A stretch of 64,000 nt of DNA. Source: Eutypella sp. D-1. Lineage: Eukaryota; Ascomycota; Sordariomycetes; Xylariales; Diatrypaceae. The DNA lies in the NCBI GenBank assembly GCA_023313575.1, contig JAJTTP010000005.1:124001-188000 (forward strand), written 5' to 3'. This document shows, in pieces, positions 47,434 to 58,911 of this stretch. Below the pieces are notes generated by a model. That model did no database searches. It was not told where the DNA came from and saw nothing but the letters and a program-made list of their open reading frames with translations. The translations under genes were made by a program, and so were the position numbers. Each line of letters opens with the position of its first letter. Within the stretch, counting starts at the first letter, position 1.

Positions 47434-49141
47434 GGGTGTTGCTGATTTTTGTTTTATTTTTTTGTTTTATGAAGAACCTGATGAATTGAATTGTCATGTC
47501 GTTGACGGGGCCGAGTTGAAACTCGAATTCATAAGTTTGGGAACGTCATCGGGGAGGGGATTAAGATGAAGAGGAAGAAAAAAAAAACTGCATCACGGTT
47601 AGAGGAGTGAGTGGTTTAGATAGTAGTGGACGCGTCTCTTCATTTTCATTTTTTTTTTTTTTCCAGCGCGCGCCGTTGGTTGTCACGTCTAGCATTCGGG
47701 CGGACCGGACCGTCCGATCCATCTTATCTATATCGAGGTGTTCTATGTTTTAGAGCAAAAGCCTTTTTCTTTTTCTTCTCCTTCCCATTATATAAATCAT
47801 ATCACGTCTTGATTCTGCATATCCTACCTCCAAGGTACCCCCAAACTGAGATGTAATATTTCCAACATTTCGATATCTGATGTTTCTTCTTTTTCCAGTG
47901 AAACATCTTGTTGGTGATTAGGTGACCCGTGCTTTTTTCGCATTCTCACGCGTTTTAAGCATTATCATGGCCAGCCATCCAGGGGTCAATGGATAGGGCT
48001 CTCGTACAAGTTTAATTTCTATACGGGTTCAACCTCCATTTATTTTAGTTCTGAAATTCGGTTTTTCTTTCCGTGACACTTCCTTGCAGCACATGGTCCC
48101 AGCGGCAACGTGTACATCATGCGGCGTGCTTTAATGCTACGTAATGCATAACTCAACTATCATATGGTTACCGGGTCATTCAGGGTCCACGGTCACATGA
48201 TCGTCCCCCACATAGCCTTGTCGGGCATTCGAGCCCGTGAGTATGAATATTACCGCCATCAATGGATTACGAAATACGTATACTATCATGAAGTACCTGT
48301 GCGATGCACAGCGAAGCAATAAAGTCCCCAGACGGCGTGTTGCATCGTTGTACGAAATATATGTTTTTAGTCCGCTTCGTCAGCTCCCTTCGTGCGGCGC
48401 CAATGCAACGTCTTATTTTTTCCGTGCCCAGTTTCCGGCGTGGGGTACATAGGATCCTCATGATTGGGCAGTCGGCCGTGGGCCAGGCTTAAACCCCCCC
48501 TTTTCCAGCCTGGTGAGATCGACTTAGATCGATCTCCCGGTTTACCATAGTACATACATATTATGTAGTAGCAGACAGCCAGCCAGGGGGCGGGCCAAGC
48601 CCTTCGTGTTTCTTCCAAGGTTCTGTTTTGGCGCCGGTTTCTCGGCGGTGGATACGTAGGGGAGGGTTGTCCCGTGACATCGGCGACGACTTCCTAGGCT
48701 GGAACAGGCAACCTGCGTACCATTTAGCCGGCAACCGATATCCCAATGCGGAGCACGGGCACCGCTTGGGGCGGGCGCAGGAAACGGAATAGCAGGGAGA
48801 CCAAAACCACCCCCTCCCTCCCTCAAAAGGACAGAATCGAGAACCTCGTGAACTAGGGGTTATATCTCCCGTCGAGGCTATTAGTCAACTATGCTTCGCG
48901 GCACAATAACACGATGCGCCCCGGGCCAACCCGGATAATAAATGCGCCAATAACGGTGCGTGATCAAGGGGATGAGGGAGGATAGGGTGTTGTATAAGAG
49001 GCGGCCGTGGGTGAATATATAGGAGAGACAGGATGGACGAGAGCCACACAGCTACGGGAAGCAACGCTTAGGACCTTTCGCCGCCATAATCTCTTAACAG
49101 CCAAACCCGTCGTTCAGTCCTCCCCCCTCCCCTCTTTCGAG
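47434..49141. other. 1.7 kb intergenic region
   Basis: No gene recognised. The first 400 bases are T-rich 3' flank of OSH3. The right end holds the promoter of the esterase gene. Confidence 0.55.
48993..49000 (+). promoter_or_regulatory. TATA-like box of the esterase gene
   Basis: TATAAGAG lies about 142-149 nt before the ATG at 49142, a plausible distance with a C-rich leader after it. Confidence 0.4.
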
Positions 49142-50034
49142 ATGAGATTCACATCGCTCACCTTACTGGCTACGGCCGCCCTTGAGGCCGTCTCCTCGCC
49201 CGTCGAGGTCGCCAGACGGGCGGAGCCCACCATCTACCTTGCCGGAGATAGTACCATGGCGAAGAGCGGGGCTAATGATGGCTACACTGATGGTGAGTGA
49301 AGTCTACGGCTTACTTAACCACCTATTTCTTGCTCCGTAGGCAGCGCTTTCAGGCCACGGGAGGCACGGCTAATGTGGCGGGACTACCAGGCTGGGGACA
49401 GTACCTCAACAAGTACGTGACGATCCCGGTAGTGAATAAGGCGATCGGCGGGCGGTCGGCCCGTAGCTACACGAACGAGGGCCGGTTCGAGGAGATCGAG
49501 GGGCTGGTGGCGGAGGGCGACATCGTGGTGATCGAGTTCGGGCACAACGACGGCGGGTCGCCGAACGGGTCCAACGACAACGGGCGCAGCGACTGCCCCG
49601 GAACGGGCGACGAGAAGTGCACGTCGGGCAAGACGGGCGAGACGGTATACACCTTCAACAAATACGTCGAGGACGCCGCGCGCGCGTACCTGGCCCGCGG
49701 TGCCGGCGTTGTCATCAGCAGCCAGACTCCGAATAACATGTGGGAGACCGGCACGTTCAACCCGGCGCCGTCTCGCTTCGTCGAGTACGCCCGCCTCGCC
49801 GGTGAGCGGGTCGCCGACGCCGGCTTCGTCGACCATTTCGGTGCTGTCGGAAACGCCTACCTCGCCGCCGGCCGCGACGCCGTCAACGCTTTCTATCCCC
49901 GCGACCACACCCACACCAGCCCCGAAGGTGCCGATCTCTCCGCCCAGGCCTTCGTCCAGGCCGTTGCCACCGACATGAACGGCACCACCGTCCTGAAGCA
50001 GTATCTCAAGGAGGGCAACCCGACCGTCTGGTAG
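49142..50034 (+). CDS. Rhamnogalacturonan acetylesterase (CE12, SGNH hydrolase)
   Basis: Two exons, 49142-49292 and 49391-50034, joined in phase 1 by a 98-nt intron (GTGAGT donor, CCAG acceptor); 264 aa, close to the roughly 250 aa of the Aspergillus aculeatus enzyme. Signal peptide about residues 1-19, then a possible Kex2 site at Arg25-Arg26. The mature chain begins near EPTIYLAGDSTM, block I with nucleophile Ser37. NKAIGGRSARSY is block II (oxyanion Gly), FGHND block III (oxyanion Asn), and DHTH (Asp222, His225) the DxxH of block V. It removes acetyl groups from the rhamnogalacturonan I backbone of pectin outside the cell, pointing to growth on plant tissue. No other pectin gene is adjacent. 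Confidence 0.94.
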
Positions 50035-50491
50035 GAAAAGGGGTACATGTGATCGACTCGTTTTCAGGGACTTGTCCCCGTCCCCTGTTTGCCACGATTC
50101 TGATATGCTAGGCGGAAGTTTATCATCGAATATTCGAAGCCGCATCTATGTACATAGCTAGGGAAATAAGTACATTGTTATTATGACGACTGCCGGGCCT
50201 TGACGAGTATTCCCATTGCTTTACCCAATTCCAACAAAGGTGCATCGCGAATTTCAGGGATTGGATAATGCGGCATGGCGATAACCAAAGGAATAGATTA
50301 GGAAAGAAACCTGCGATCTTGAAGCATCACCAATGTCTGGCTTTCTCCTATCCTATTCACCCAGCCACCACGTCCCCATCTGCAGCTCATTTCAGAGACA
50401 GTCGTTTCTGAAGTCGGCCCGTGCCTGTCCCTGGACAGCTTAGGATCATGCCTACTATATGCTATCTATGAGCAAGGGGAAGCTAGTCTTC

Positions 50492-50514
50492 TTTTTTTTT
50501 TTTTTTTTTTTTTT
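50492..50514 (+). repeat. Poly-T run
   Basis: Twenty-three T in a row. Confidence 0.85.
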
Positions 50515-50662
50515 CACGTAGTAGTGGACCCCGGAACCCACAGGTGTTTCTACCTGTCCAGCACGGCGGCCGACGCATGGGGAAGTTGACTCGGGCCGAG
50601 ATCAGATGAAATTCGATCATCGTACGGCGTATACGGGGTACATCGATTGACAAGATCTCCAT

Positions 50663-50678
50663 CCCCCCCCCCCCCCCC
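50663..50678 (+). repeat. Poly-C run
   Basis: Sixteen C in a row, 150 bases from the poly-T run. Confidence 0.85.
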
Positions 50679-52030
50679 AAAATTGAGGACCAATAGACGC
50701 CGCAAGATGTTCAGACGATCTATGGGCTGACTGGGCATCCTTGTCACTAAGCTGCAAGATGGCCAGTCCTCTTAAACTTTAAATCCCTCCCCGCTGCATA
50801 AAATGTGCTGTATTGAACCCCGGACAGATGCAGTGTTCAACCGCTCTCCTGAATGATATATACCAGAGACCATGACTTTGAAGAACAGCATTAAAATACT
50901 CGAGATATAGGCACGTCCGTCCGTGCTATTGATATAACTTAGTAGGAAGCCTCTAGCAACGAGCTAGACGGATCAGCAAGAGTATATAATATAGTGGCTA
51001 AGTTGATAGATACGCTCGACGCTGCTCCCTACACGGTAGTCATTCCCACCGCGACGTTGAGACTTCAAGTCAGAGCGCTTCTGATGGCGCTAGAATTCCT
51101 TGTATTTAGCCTTCTGTCCTATCCTATAGAACTATAGCCATTGAAGCAAGCCGGTGTATCTATGGTGGACGTAACAACCAACGGATAAGGCGGGCTCAGC
51201 CATAAAAGTAGTATGCTGACAGTTAGCCGTCATCACTACCACCTCAGTAATCTACGTGTGATGGGCTAGCTCCGAAATTACTGCGAGGCGCTATAGTGCC
51301 AACGTCTGGGGTATTGGGTGGTCAACGGAGCCGGCAGCAAGGACTATATTTTCAAGACTCCTGCATGACCTTCCGCAGTCCGTTCTATACTAGTACTTGT
51401 GATCTACATCTATCATAGATCGTGGACACCGTATCCAATACCCATCCCGAATGACGCGGTGCAGAATTAGTCTATTGTATGGGTCTATGGTTGTTAGTAA
51501 TGTTAAAGGTTTCGCTAGGGCATCTTAGACTTCACCGATAGATGGATAAGTGCTGCCGCTGGCACTCTCGGCCGATATCTTCACTCCGTGGACGGTTCCA
51601 CGACGTTATCACCGGCAGGGACTGTATGACCTGTGGCGCCGCCGCGAGACCCCCAGGTTTCTTGAGCTGGTGGGCGTGGCTGCATTACGTTCTCGCCATT
51701 GTGTATCCTCGAACGACAAGCGTAGGTGTTAAGAAATGGGTGGACCGGAACGTCGCGGGGATATTCTCTGAGAGATATCGCAGGAGGTGGGATGAATAGA
51801 ACGTTGTACGTATTTCATAGCCCTGACTTAGGGCGTCACATCGCGCCTAGATACATATACCCTAAGATACAGTGTGCTCGATACAGCCAGTGCTTCACCT
51901 TCATATAAACGCCACTGCACTCCTTGAACTTATAAACCCTGACTAGCTTTGTGTCACTTTCGTAGAGATTCAAAGGAGTTGATAACCAGATGCGCCAATT
52001 CACCCTTTGGCTCATGATTCATTATTCATT

Positions 52031-53300
52031 TCAAGCTCCCAGGACGGTGTCCAGGGGTATATCCCACAGCCAACCTGCGACAGCCATGGCGCCAGTGCTC
52101 ATGATGAAGGCCATCAGAAAGTTGACCTCATTGTTATCCAGCAAATCGAGTCCGCTCTCCACCACCCTCGATGCGCGGTGCTTGTCCTTCGGATCGTAAG
52201 TGTTCTCTACCGCCTTCTTCCCTTCTCCACTTAGAGCCTTAGCCTTGACGTCGGCGGTCTTCGCCACGTGTTCAGAGGATCGCGAGTTCGGCTCCGAGGA
52301 GACCAGGACACGGTGGCCGCCGTCGCCCTCAACGATCTTGCCGGACCTGGCATCTGTCACGCTTCGCTGTAGCCAGCCTCCTAAGAAGCTGTCTAGCAGA
52401 CTACCCAGGGCTCCCCAGAGTGTTAAGCCCCACGCAAACGTAGCCTTTTCGCGGACAGTCCAGGCACCGCCGTTCTGCTCATTGCAAAGCGGAAGGAAGA
52501 AGAAGGAGGTAGTGACGATGATCATGGAGCCGAGAAACCCGGCGACCAGCCCCCAGGCCGTCACGCCGCCATTCGTGCCGCGGGGCACTTTGCGTAGCGT
52601 TAGAGACGTAATAAGCCTGGGCTCACTACGAGCAAGAATGCCGAGCTCTGAGGAGAACGTGTCGGCAGTCACTGCTGCATAGTTGGCGATGATGCCGACA
52701 ACGAGGAGATCGCCGCCCCAGCCGTAGCAGAATTGCCCCTCGGGGACCGCGCCGGCTACAACGGCGTCCTGTCTCTTACGCAGCTGGTAGGCGTGCATAA
52801 GGGTTAGGATGGACGACATCAGGGAGTTTGCGAGAACCTGCACGTGAGTTCTCGGGCCCTCGCCGCCGGAGCTACCCGTCGAGCTAACCGTCAGACCTGC
52901 TTTCACATCTTTTTTGATGTGGGTGGCACGTGTTCCGGCAAGGAAAAAGACAACGAGCAGCACGAAAGGGAGATTCCATGGGTGTACCGCACTGCGCCGT
53001 GTTAGCGTACCATGTCGAGAAGCCAAAGCCCGCCATATCCCGGTCTTGGGCTATCATAAGACTAAAGGGGAGTGGGGTTCAAGGGAGGTATGCAACATAC
53101 TGCAGCCAAAGTTAGCTTCTGACAACTCGAGCCGAGGATTAAAAGAGGGCAGAAAACACTGTAAATTGCACATTCTATGCACATACCTGAGCAGTAGCCG
53201 TCAGTGCGGCAGCCACAATGCCGAGTGGAGTGAGAGACTTTCGAGAATAAGCCCGGTAGACCAACAGAAGGGTCACCGGAACGGCGATGATTGGTCTCAT
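52031..53300 (-). CDS. DUF92 / TMEM19-like membrane protein
   Basis: Exon 1 is 53300-53187 (38 codons: MRPIIAVPVTLLLVYRAYSR, then KSLTPLGIVAAALTATAQ). Exon 2 is most likely 52991-52031, after a CGCTAACACGGCGCAG branch/acceptor. Together about 358 aa with several membrane helices. The family core is AVTADTFSSELGILAR and KVPRGTNGGVTAWG, characteristic of DUF92 (TMEM19; the plant relative VTE6 is a phytyl-phosphate kinase). A polar loop (about residues 250-310) holds GKIVEGDGGHRVLVSS. The fungal function is unknown; an integral membrane location is certain from sequence. Oddity: with the obvious CAG/GTATGT donor and this acceptor the two exons are one base out of phase, so the splice or the base call needs checking. 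Confidence 0.82.
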
Positions 53301-56300
53301 ATTGGAAGAAGGGGTCTGGCCAGGATGACCAGTATTGCGCTCGCAAACTCTACCGATAAAGGTGACGGCAGGTTATGATGCACACGAGGTCCACGGATCG
53401 TATGGGTACTAAGAGGTAGGTACTAAGTCGATGTCTCAGCGAGCCAATAAGCTGCGTTAATTCAAGCCGTGACGTGACGAATTGAGTTTGGACCTGAGTT
53501 CATCATTCAGTTGAGTTCATCTGAACATATCCGAACAGATAAAGTTAAATGAACCTTGGGTTCCTTGAATAACTCTTGGATCTGACCGTCTGGTACAACA
53601 GAAGGTGGTTGTTTGAAATCAGATGGAGGATGCCACGATGCAGGCTGCTGACAAGACAAGAACGATCTGTCAGCCTGCTGTCTCATAGTAAAAGGAGGCG
53701 CCTATCTATGTACTAGGTCAGTTGGTACTAGGTAGTATTTGGCCGTGTGGATACTTCCTGCGATTAGTTAACTGTCCAGATGATGTCAGCGCCTAGGTCC
53801 ACTGCTGGCTGTCTAGGTGCTTATCCACAGGTGGCAACACATGGCAAGACCTGGAGTGGAGGTAAAATGCCCCACACAGAACATCCCCTGGCTAGGTACA
53901 TATACTTAACTAAGTAGTTGCAGCAGTGTCGGTAGATGCCGACTTAGCCTTTTCCAGGATTGGTTAGCGTTGTTCCCTCGCAACCTCCCCTGCCATTGTC
54001 CAAACATTCACTCTTCTTCACCCTTTCCGTTCACCTCTCCTCTCTCAACTATCCCCCCCCCCCGGGTCCGTACATACTCGCATTACATCATCTCTTTAAT
54101 CTCGCCTCTATTGCCTGTCTAGCTATCGTATATGCTTTTACAAGAATAATGTGGAATTGGTACTTCCTTCGCCAGGATATCACCGGTGATAATCGTACGT
54201 GGTACGCCGCCCTCAATCTACATAAACCATGTCACGCAGTGGGCAGATGATAATGCTTGTTGCCGCTAGTTTTCGTCTCTCTTCTGACCGATTTCGTGTA
54301 TCCGTGTTGTGTACCCATCCCACGCCCCGATCCCCGCCTTGAGGCTTGTGAAGACAAGATAGACGCCATAGCTCACAATAACCAAGACAAGCCACCAGCA
54401 TTGTCCTCGGACCCCTTTGGCATCGAGCTTACTTGTAATGCCAGCAATTCCGATTATAGCTAGTTAGGGCCCAAGTGTTCTGAAGTGTTCAAGATCTTGT
54501 CATCAACGGATGACCCTTCAACAGCCTCAGATGCTCTCATCCATTCCTGGACTTCAGGTGATATGTCCGCAGTCTAGCTGTCTCGGTCCAGTTCTTGTTC
54601 CACAACGCCTACTTGTTGCCCGGGTTGACCACACCATTCACCGTGGTCATTTGATAGGCCTATTCCCGGATAAGCTATGCGGCCTTGGGTCATCTTCAGC
54701 CTGTCTTTTACAGCGTCCAATTACTTTCACCACTCGCCTAGACTAGCAGCAATACGCCTCTAGAGGTGCATCCCCATGTAGATTAGCTGCAGGGTTGCGT
54801 TGAACGCCGATCATGCTAGGGTGGATTCTAGCCTGCAGCTAACCTGGCAGCCGAACATCTTCCTACGCCACTCGTAAATGTGGCTTCTCGAACATTTCGT
54901 ATTGATAACTTTACATATCTCGCATCTGAAAGCTACGACTAGTTACCTACAGCTAGTATCATTGCCTGATTCTCAAGCTCCCACTGGCCAACAATAGCTA
55001 AGAAAATCTCCAAAGTCGCTTGGGTAGGCCGAAAGGTCATAAAGGTCCTAAGCTTAGTATACATGGTGCAGACCTCGGTACCCAGTGTGTGTGTTCGAGA
55101 ATTCACAACTCATACTTATATACTCGATCCCAATGCTGACTTACTAATAAAGTCAATAGCGGTGAATCCTTTGCCTTCTAGGTCTATTAGTATGTTAATA
55201 CTCTGTCATGTGGACGACTAACTACGCTATTAGATGCCCGTTCAAAATGAACACCTGCATGTAATAGTGTTATTGGGGCTTGTTTAACACAAGCAACTGG
55301 TTGTTCGCTATTGGAACTCGATCGATAATCTCCTGTGCCCGTGATTGGCGAATCGGTTATTCAGCCCTGCGGTGCAACCACGTCTGCGTGTCGATCAGCT
55401 GCTCCCCAGCTTCCCACAGTATGGTATGCCTCTTAGCGTTGATACACGGCTCCGGCTGTGACCTCGAGCAGCTAATCTGCATGCTACGGTAGCCATGCTC
55501 CACGATAGCCCTACGCTACTTGTTATCCAGAAATAACTTCGTGACAACCTAGAGATACGACCCGAAGAAGCACCCCACCATTAAGGAAAACAAGCTTCAC
55601 TATCGATGTCACCTGTCACTTCCCACATCACCTACTCTAAGCCCACGGCTTCGACCGATAGACTAACACAGAGGCATGGACCATTATGCAAGTCTACCTA
55701 GGCAACGAACAGCCACCAAGTAATACTACCTAGATATCTTCTTCTTAGGTATCCATAGCCGGTGTCACGACTTCACCCCACTGCGATAAGAAGTATCACC
55801 CATCCAATTACATCCTCAGTTAGTCTGCCTGCATCTAGGGTAACCGGAAACGACGGGCACCTCCAGATCGACAGGAATCTGAACAACCCGGGCGAGTCTC
55901 GCAGCTCCCTACCATACCATAGTAGGGTACGCCACATCAGGCTGACTCGCAGAAATCCAGCTGATTTTTGACATCACGCGAGGCTTCTCCGAGGTTCATA
56001 CTCCATAGGCCTGATCGCAGATATGCGGCGCTCGAAGGCTTGGCTTAAAATCCTGATTTCTGGGGTAAGTACCAGCTTGAACCAGGATATGTGCCAGTTT
56101 AAACTTTAGGGGATCAGCCCGTGCCATCCTGATGGTGTACTTTGCGGCATTGTAAGACCCTAGATACATAGTGCAGCTAGGTGTTCCACATAAATGTGCG
56201 GGCTCGCAAGGCCGCAGGCAAGGATTCATCACCAAAACAGTGTCAGGCCGTTACCTGAAGTTTGCCGTAATCTGGATTTTCCTTGATCGCATCATTTCAT

Positions 56301-56859
56301 GCGCAGGCATCTCAAAATGGCCACCCGGCTTTCGGTCGAGACCGCCAACCAATAGATTAGCTGACTGGATCGCGATGTATGGTAACCATCGGAGGAGGAG
56401 GATGTATGGTAACCTCCCATAGCCCCGTCATATCTTTCACTATGCAACCAGTTGTCACGAGCTACCGATATTTAATACCATCCCATCACTGTATAACGGA
56501 CTTCCGAGGTTTTTAGTCTGAGCACAGCCGTTTTTTAAGGCATAGAACCCAGCTCGCTGTACCTTGCAGCCTGGGGTTCATGCCAAACACGAGTTAAATG
56601 GAGGCAGCACATTCTCCACGTAGGTTTAAAGTTACAAATATCCGATTTGGGTGCTAAAGGTACTTCCCCAATCCCTGCGTGGGAGCCTCGTTCGATGTTT
56701 AGCCGTCATAGCTATAAACCCTGCAGTATCCCGCACTCGCATGGCCTTTAAAGTTACCATATTATTCCTATTCTATCATCTTATGCATCGTCACATCTTC
56801 GTTGAATACATAGTGGAAAGCTCATACATATATATTCAAGGTGTCTTGTCGGGGGCAAA
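53301..56859. other. 3.6 kb gene-poor stretch
   Basis: Many short frames on both strands, all broken, none with a recognised domain. I looked for reverse transcriptase and transposase patterns on both strands and did not find one I can defend. TACCTAGG-type elements occur near 53700-53900 and 55690-55750. The last 300 bases should hold the multicopper oxidase promoter. Confidence 0.5.
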
Positions 56860-58911
56860 ATGCCTATAAGGCGTCTATCTTTCCTTATTGCATTATGTCA
56901 GGCGTTGTTGTCCTTGGCTGAGATACTAACATATAACTGGGATGTGACCTGGGTCCACGGGTCTCCTGATGGTTATGGGCGACCAATAATAGGGGTCAAT
57001 GGTAGATGGCCCTGTCCACTCATCGAAGCAAATGTAGGCGATACGGTGGTGTTGCGGTTGACGAATCTGCTTGGAAACGAAACCTCCGGTGTTCACTTCC
57101 ATGGTATCAACCAAGTTGACTCGCCAGAGATGGACGGATCTAGCGGTGTTGCACAGTGTCCATGCCCACCAAACAACACCATTACCTATAGTTTCCTCGT
57201 GAGTCTAGATCTACACCTCGTAACACAAAAGCCCATAGAACCTACCTGACTGACAGGACACCTTATAGGCTGATGAACCGGGGACGTATTGGTGTAAGTT
57301 CTGGCCTAGACACCTCAAGCTCTTAGAAGTTTGAAACTGGAGACTCTAACAGAAGACCACAGGGCATTCCCATAATCTAGGACAATACCCGGACGGTCTC
57401 CGGGGTCCACTTCTTGTTCATGATCTTAAAGATCCATATCTTGATGCATACGACGAAGACATTGTACTTACTGTGTCTGATTGGTGCGTCATGTCATTTT
57501 TGAAGAAGAAGCCAATATAGCGATTCTAACGAGCTCGACAGGTACCATTTGCAGAGCCCGCAGATTGTTTCGACCATGATTCATCCCAATAATACCCAAT
57601 TCACACCCCCGAGACCCGATTCCATCATCGTCAATGAAGGTGGAGACGGTCATATCCCTGTGGTGGCGGGCAAGACCTACCGCTTCCGTGTGATCAATTT
57701 CTCGGCACTCACCGGCATCTTCCTCAATTTCAAGTCGCTAGACATGAATATAATCATGGCAGACGGCACATACGTGAAGAAGCAGACCACCCCCATTCTC
57801 CGATTATCGCCCGCCGAGCGGTATGACTTCCTCCTTACGATCGACAAGCGGAGAAAGGACAACATCCCGTTCATATTCTCCCTCGATACGAACCCGGACT
57901 ATTCGGCTTCTAACGTCTCCTTCAACGCCAATTTCACTGGGCAGCTAGTCCTAGATCCTTCCAAAGACCTTACACAGAAGAATACAGTGACGGATTTCAC
58001 ACCGCTGGACGAAACGGAGCTCCAACCGTACGATGATATGGAGGTCTGGGGCCCTGTCACCAAACTGTGGGTGCTGGACTTTGACTTCTGCAAAGACAGC
58101 AACGGCTACCCCCGGTCCTGCTTCAACTCCACCACGTACATCCCCCAACGGGTGCCCACGCTATACTCGGCGGTGTCGCTGGGTGAGGACAACGTGAACC
58201 CCGGGGCGTACGGGCAAGTGAACCCGTTCATCGTGGAATATGGCGATGTAGTGGAGATCGTGATTAACAATCACGACGCGGCGCTACACCCGTTCCATCT
58301 TCACGGGCACAAGTTCCAGGTAGTGGAACGGGGGGTGAGCAACGCGGGGAGCTGGTCGGCGGCAGTCGACAAGAACATCATCGCGGTCCCGCCGCGCAAG
58401 GACACAATCTCCGTCAAGCCCAAATCTTATGCCGTGTTGCGCATCGTCGCCAATAACCCGGGCGTCTGGCTCTTCCACTGCCACATCGAATGGCACGTCG
58501 AGATGGGCCTTACCGCCACCCTCATTGAGGCGCCCGACCGCCTCGCTGAGTTCATCATACCCCAGGACCACCTCGACATCTGCTACGCCATGGGCATCCC
58601 CACCTCCGGTAACGCCGCTGGCAACGCTGGCTGGGACAACACCAACGGTTTCGTGACCCAACCCCCGACTGAGTACATAGGGTAAGTTCCATACAATTCC
58701 ACAGTAAGGGAGGGGAGAAGGAATTTACGTTAGGTGAATGAAGGTACGCGAATACTAACTGTTTCTTTCCTTCCACAGTGCGGTGTGGCCTGCGCCCGGA
58801 ACTAGTAGCAGTAACGGTGACCCGGTGAAGCGCGAAATTAGCAAGAAGCAGCGATGGTTGCGGAGAAGGTCCGGTCCTAACCAGGTATTCAACATCCTCC
58901 CTGTTAGCTAA
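56860..58911 (+). CDS. Secreted multicopper oxidase, FET3/laccase-like
   Basis: Five exons: 56860-57198, 57269-57293 (only 25 nt), 57363-57483, 57542-58681 and 58779-58911, all in phase; 585 aa. Signal peptide about residues 1-20. All four copper-binding segments are present: [18 protein letters not shown] and HCHIEWH, the last including the Cys ligand of type-1 copper, with Leu at the axial position (HVEMGL). The HCHIEWH form and overall order resemble Fet3-type ferroxidases rather than classical laccases. However, the C-terminus (basic RWLRRRS, then FNILPVS) has no transmembrane anchor as yeast Fet3 does, and no iron permease gene is nearby. It may therefore be a soluble phenol or metal oxidase. 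Many Asn-x-Ser/Thr sites suggest glycosylation. Confidence 0.92.

Larger units (their letters stand above)
50035..52030. other. 2 kb gene-poor region, possible gene relic near 51.5 kb
   Basis: Contains a 23-base T run (50492-50514) and a 16-base C run (50663-50678). Two overlapping frames at 51542-51799 give protein-like text in alternating frames (ending KKWVDRNVAGIFSERYRRRW), which could be the tail of a decayed gene; I cannot name the family. Confidence 0.45.

Noticed and set aside
46774..47489. Long overlapping frames on both strands in the 3' half of OSH3
   Set aside because: Arg/Pro/Gly-rich shadows caused by GC-ending codons of the real gene.
48222..48245. T-arm-like hairpin CGGGC-TCGAAT-GCCCG
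   Set aside because: The loop is one base short and the sequence upstream cannot supply the other tRNA arms.
53400..56800. Possible retrotransposon relic
   Set aside because: I searched both strands by eye for reverse transcriptase, integrase and transposase motifs and found none; no terminal repeats are evident.
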